A stretch of 64,000 bases of DNA from a bacterium. GTDB lineage: Bacteria > Spirochaetota > Leptospiria > Leptospirales > Leptonemataceae. The notes under the pieces are model-generated. The model was not told where the DNA came from. It did no database searches and saw nothing but the letters and a program-made list of their open reading frames with translations. The stretch lies in contig JANSYA010000003.1 in the NCBI GenBank assembly GCA_024742665.1, forward strand, positions 186,001-250,000, written 5' to 3'. Below are positions 63,674-64,000 of this stretch, in pieces (the stretch's first letter is position 1; each line of letters opens with the position of its first letter). The translations under genes and the position numbers were made by a program.

Positions 63674-64000
63674 TTCCCGCGCCGCTTGCCCCGCACGCTC
63701 CGCGACAGAGCGCCTTCCGCATGTACGGTGGTTTCGGCGAATTCCGTCCGGGAACCGTCGCCCGACGCGTCGCGAGCCCGCTGACGCCGCCGCTCGCGAA
63801 AATCTCGCAAGTCCATATTAGCCGCGAAGACCGCCGGCACGAATACCAGCGAACCAAAAGTACCGAAGGCCAGACCCCAGGCGAGCGCCAGCGTCACCGG
63901 AATCAGCATGGGGTCCGAGCCCCCCAGGCTATAGGCGGTCGGAAAGAGCCCGCCCATCGTCGTCAGGGTGGTCAGCAAAATCGGGCGAAAGCGCTGCCGG
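63670..64000 (-). CDS. RND-family efflux transporter, C-terminal end (runs off window)
   Basis: The frame enters at the right edge with [20 protein letters not shown], the conserved segment near the end of AcrB/HAE1-type RND pumps, then two membrane helices ([20 protein letters not shown] and LVFVPAVF) and a basic cytoplasmic tail. Only about 110 residues are visible; the rest lies beyond 64000. It would export drugs, lipids or metals with proton energy. Confidence 0.9.
   Translation of the reverse strand, partial: RQRFRPILLTTLTTMGGLFPTAYSLGGSDPMLIPVTLALAWGLAFGTFGSLVFVPAVFAANMDLRDFRERRRQRARDASGDGSRTEFAETTVHAEGALSRSVRGKRRGK

Noticed and set aside
1..64000. tRNA, rRNA, insertion sequences, integrases and attachment sites
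   Set aside because: No cloverleaf with a conserved GTTCRANYC arm, no rRNA core sequence, no transposase or integrase motif was found on reading both strands.

Overview
The window reads as a piece of a GC-rich bacterial chromosome, most likely from a spirochaete of the Leptospirales (Leptonema, Turneriella or an uncultured relative). This placement is inference. It rests on several traits seen together: sensor proteins that join a seven-helix membrane domain to an AraC-type helix-turn-helix or a SpoIIE phosphatase, a cyclic-nucleotide-gated K+ channel of the SthK/LliK type, lipoproteins with loose spirochaete-like lipoboxes, a small Cys-rich secreted protein, and class III adenylate cyclases. 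I found no rRNA, tRNA, CRISPR array, insertion sequence or prophage. The gene order is mosaic, with many short or single-gene units.

Regions. (1) 1-9.2 kb, minus strand: a two-gene modular type I polyketide synthase operon. The first gene is a complete KS-AT-AT-DH-ER-KR-ACP module with two acyltransferase domains and a DH that has lost its catalytic His. The second enters at its KS and runs off the left edge. (2) 9.7-16.2 kb: a Cys-rich secreted protein, a STAS antagonist, an AraC regulator, two proteins of unknown function, a GNAT acetyltransferase preceded by a coupled 54-codon ORF, and an MDR reductase. (3) 16.3-22.3 kb: a one-chain acyl-CoA carboxylase (BC-BCCP-CT), a broken nirD and an outer-membrane barrel. 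(4) 22.3-31.9 kb: a SpoIIE phosphatase, a metallophosphoesterase, an FMN reductase, a TetR-P450 pair, an RhlE-type helicase, a VTT membrane protein and a DUF1801 protein. (5) 32-38 kb: a glycosyltransferase, a DUF6503-type lipoprotein, a GH1 glucosidase, a 23-residue Lys-rich protein, a GAF-cyclase and a frameshifted DUF1295 gene. (6) 38.2-43 kb: a DUF1538 membrane protein, a protein made of three tandem PII-like domains, and a cyclic-nucleotide-gated K+ channel. (7) 43-51.9 kb: a lipoprotein hydrolase, a coupled metallopeptidase-AraC pair, a phage-ABA-sandwich protein with a histone-H1-like tail, a RetSat-like oxidoreductase, a chemoreceptor, an SDR and small membrane or lipoproteins. (8) 52-56 kb: two 7TM-AraC regulators and an in-frame collapsed copy of one of them. 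(9) 55.8-64 kb: two beta-propeller lipoproteins with a matching Cys-rich N-terminus flanking an MDR reductase, a two-domain cyclase resembling the core of soluble adenylyl cyclase, membrane proteins, and the end of an RND efflux operon with its TetR regulator.

Links between genes. The PKS genes would need malonyl-type extender units, which a biotin-dependent acyl-CoA carboxylase such as the one at 16.3-19.8 kb could supply. The two cyclases and the cyclic-nucleotide-gated channel suggest a cAMP-to-K+ signalling branch. The most unusual local arrangement is the DUF1538 protein followed 4 bases later by the three-domain PII-like protein. If the domains pack as in ordinary PII, this protein would be a covalent pseudo-trimer controlling the membrane protein next to it.
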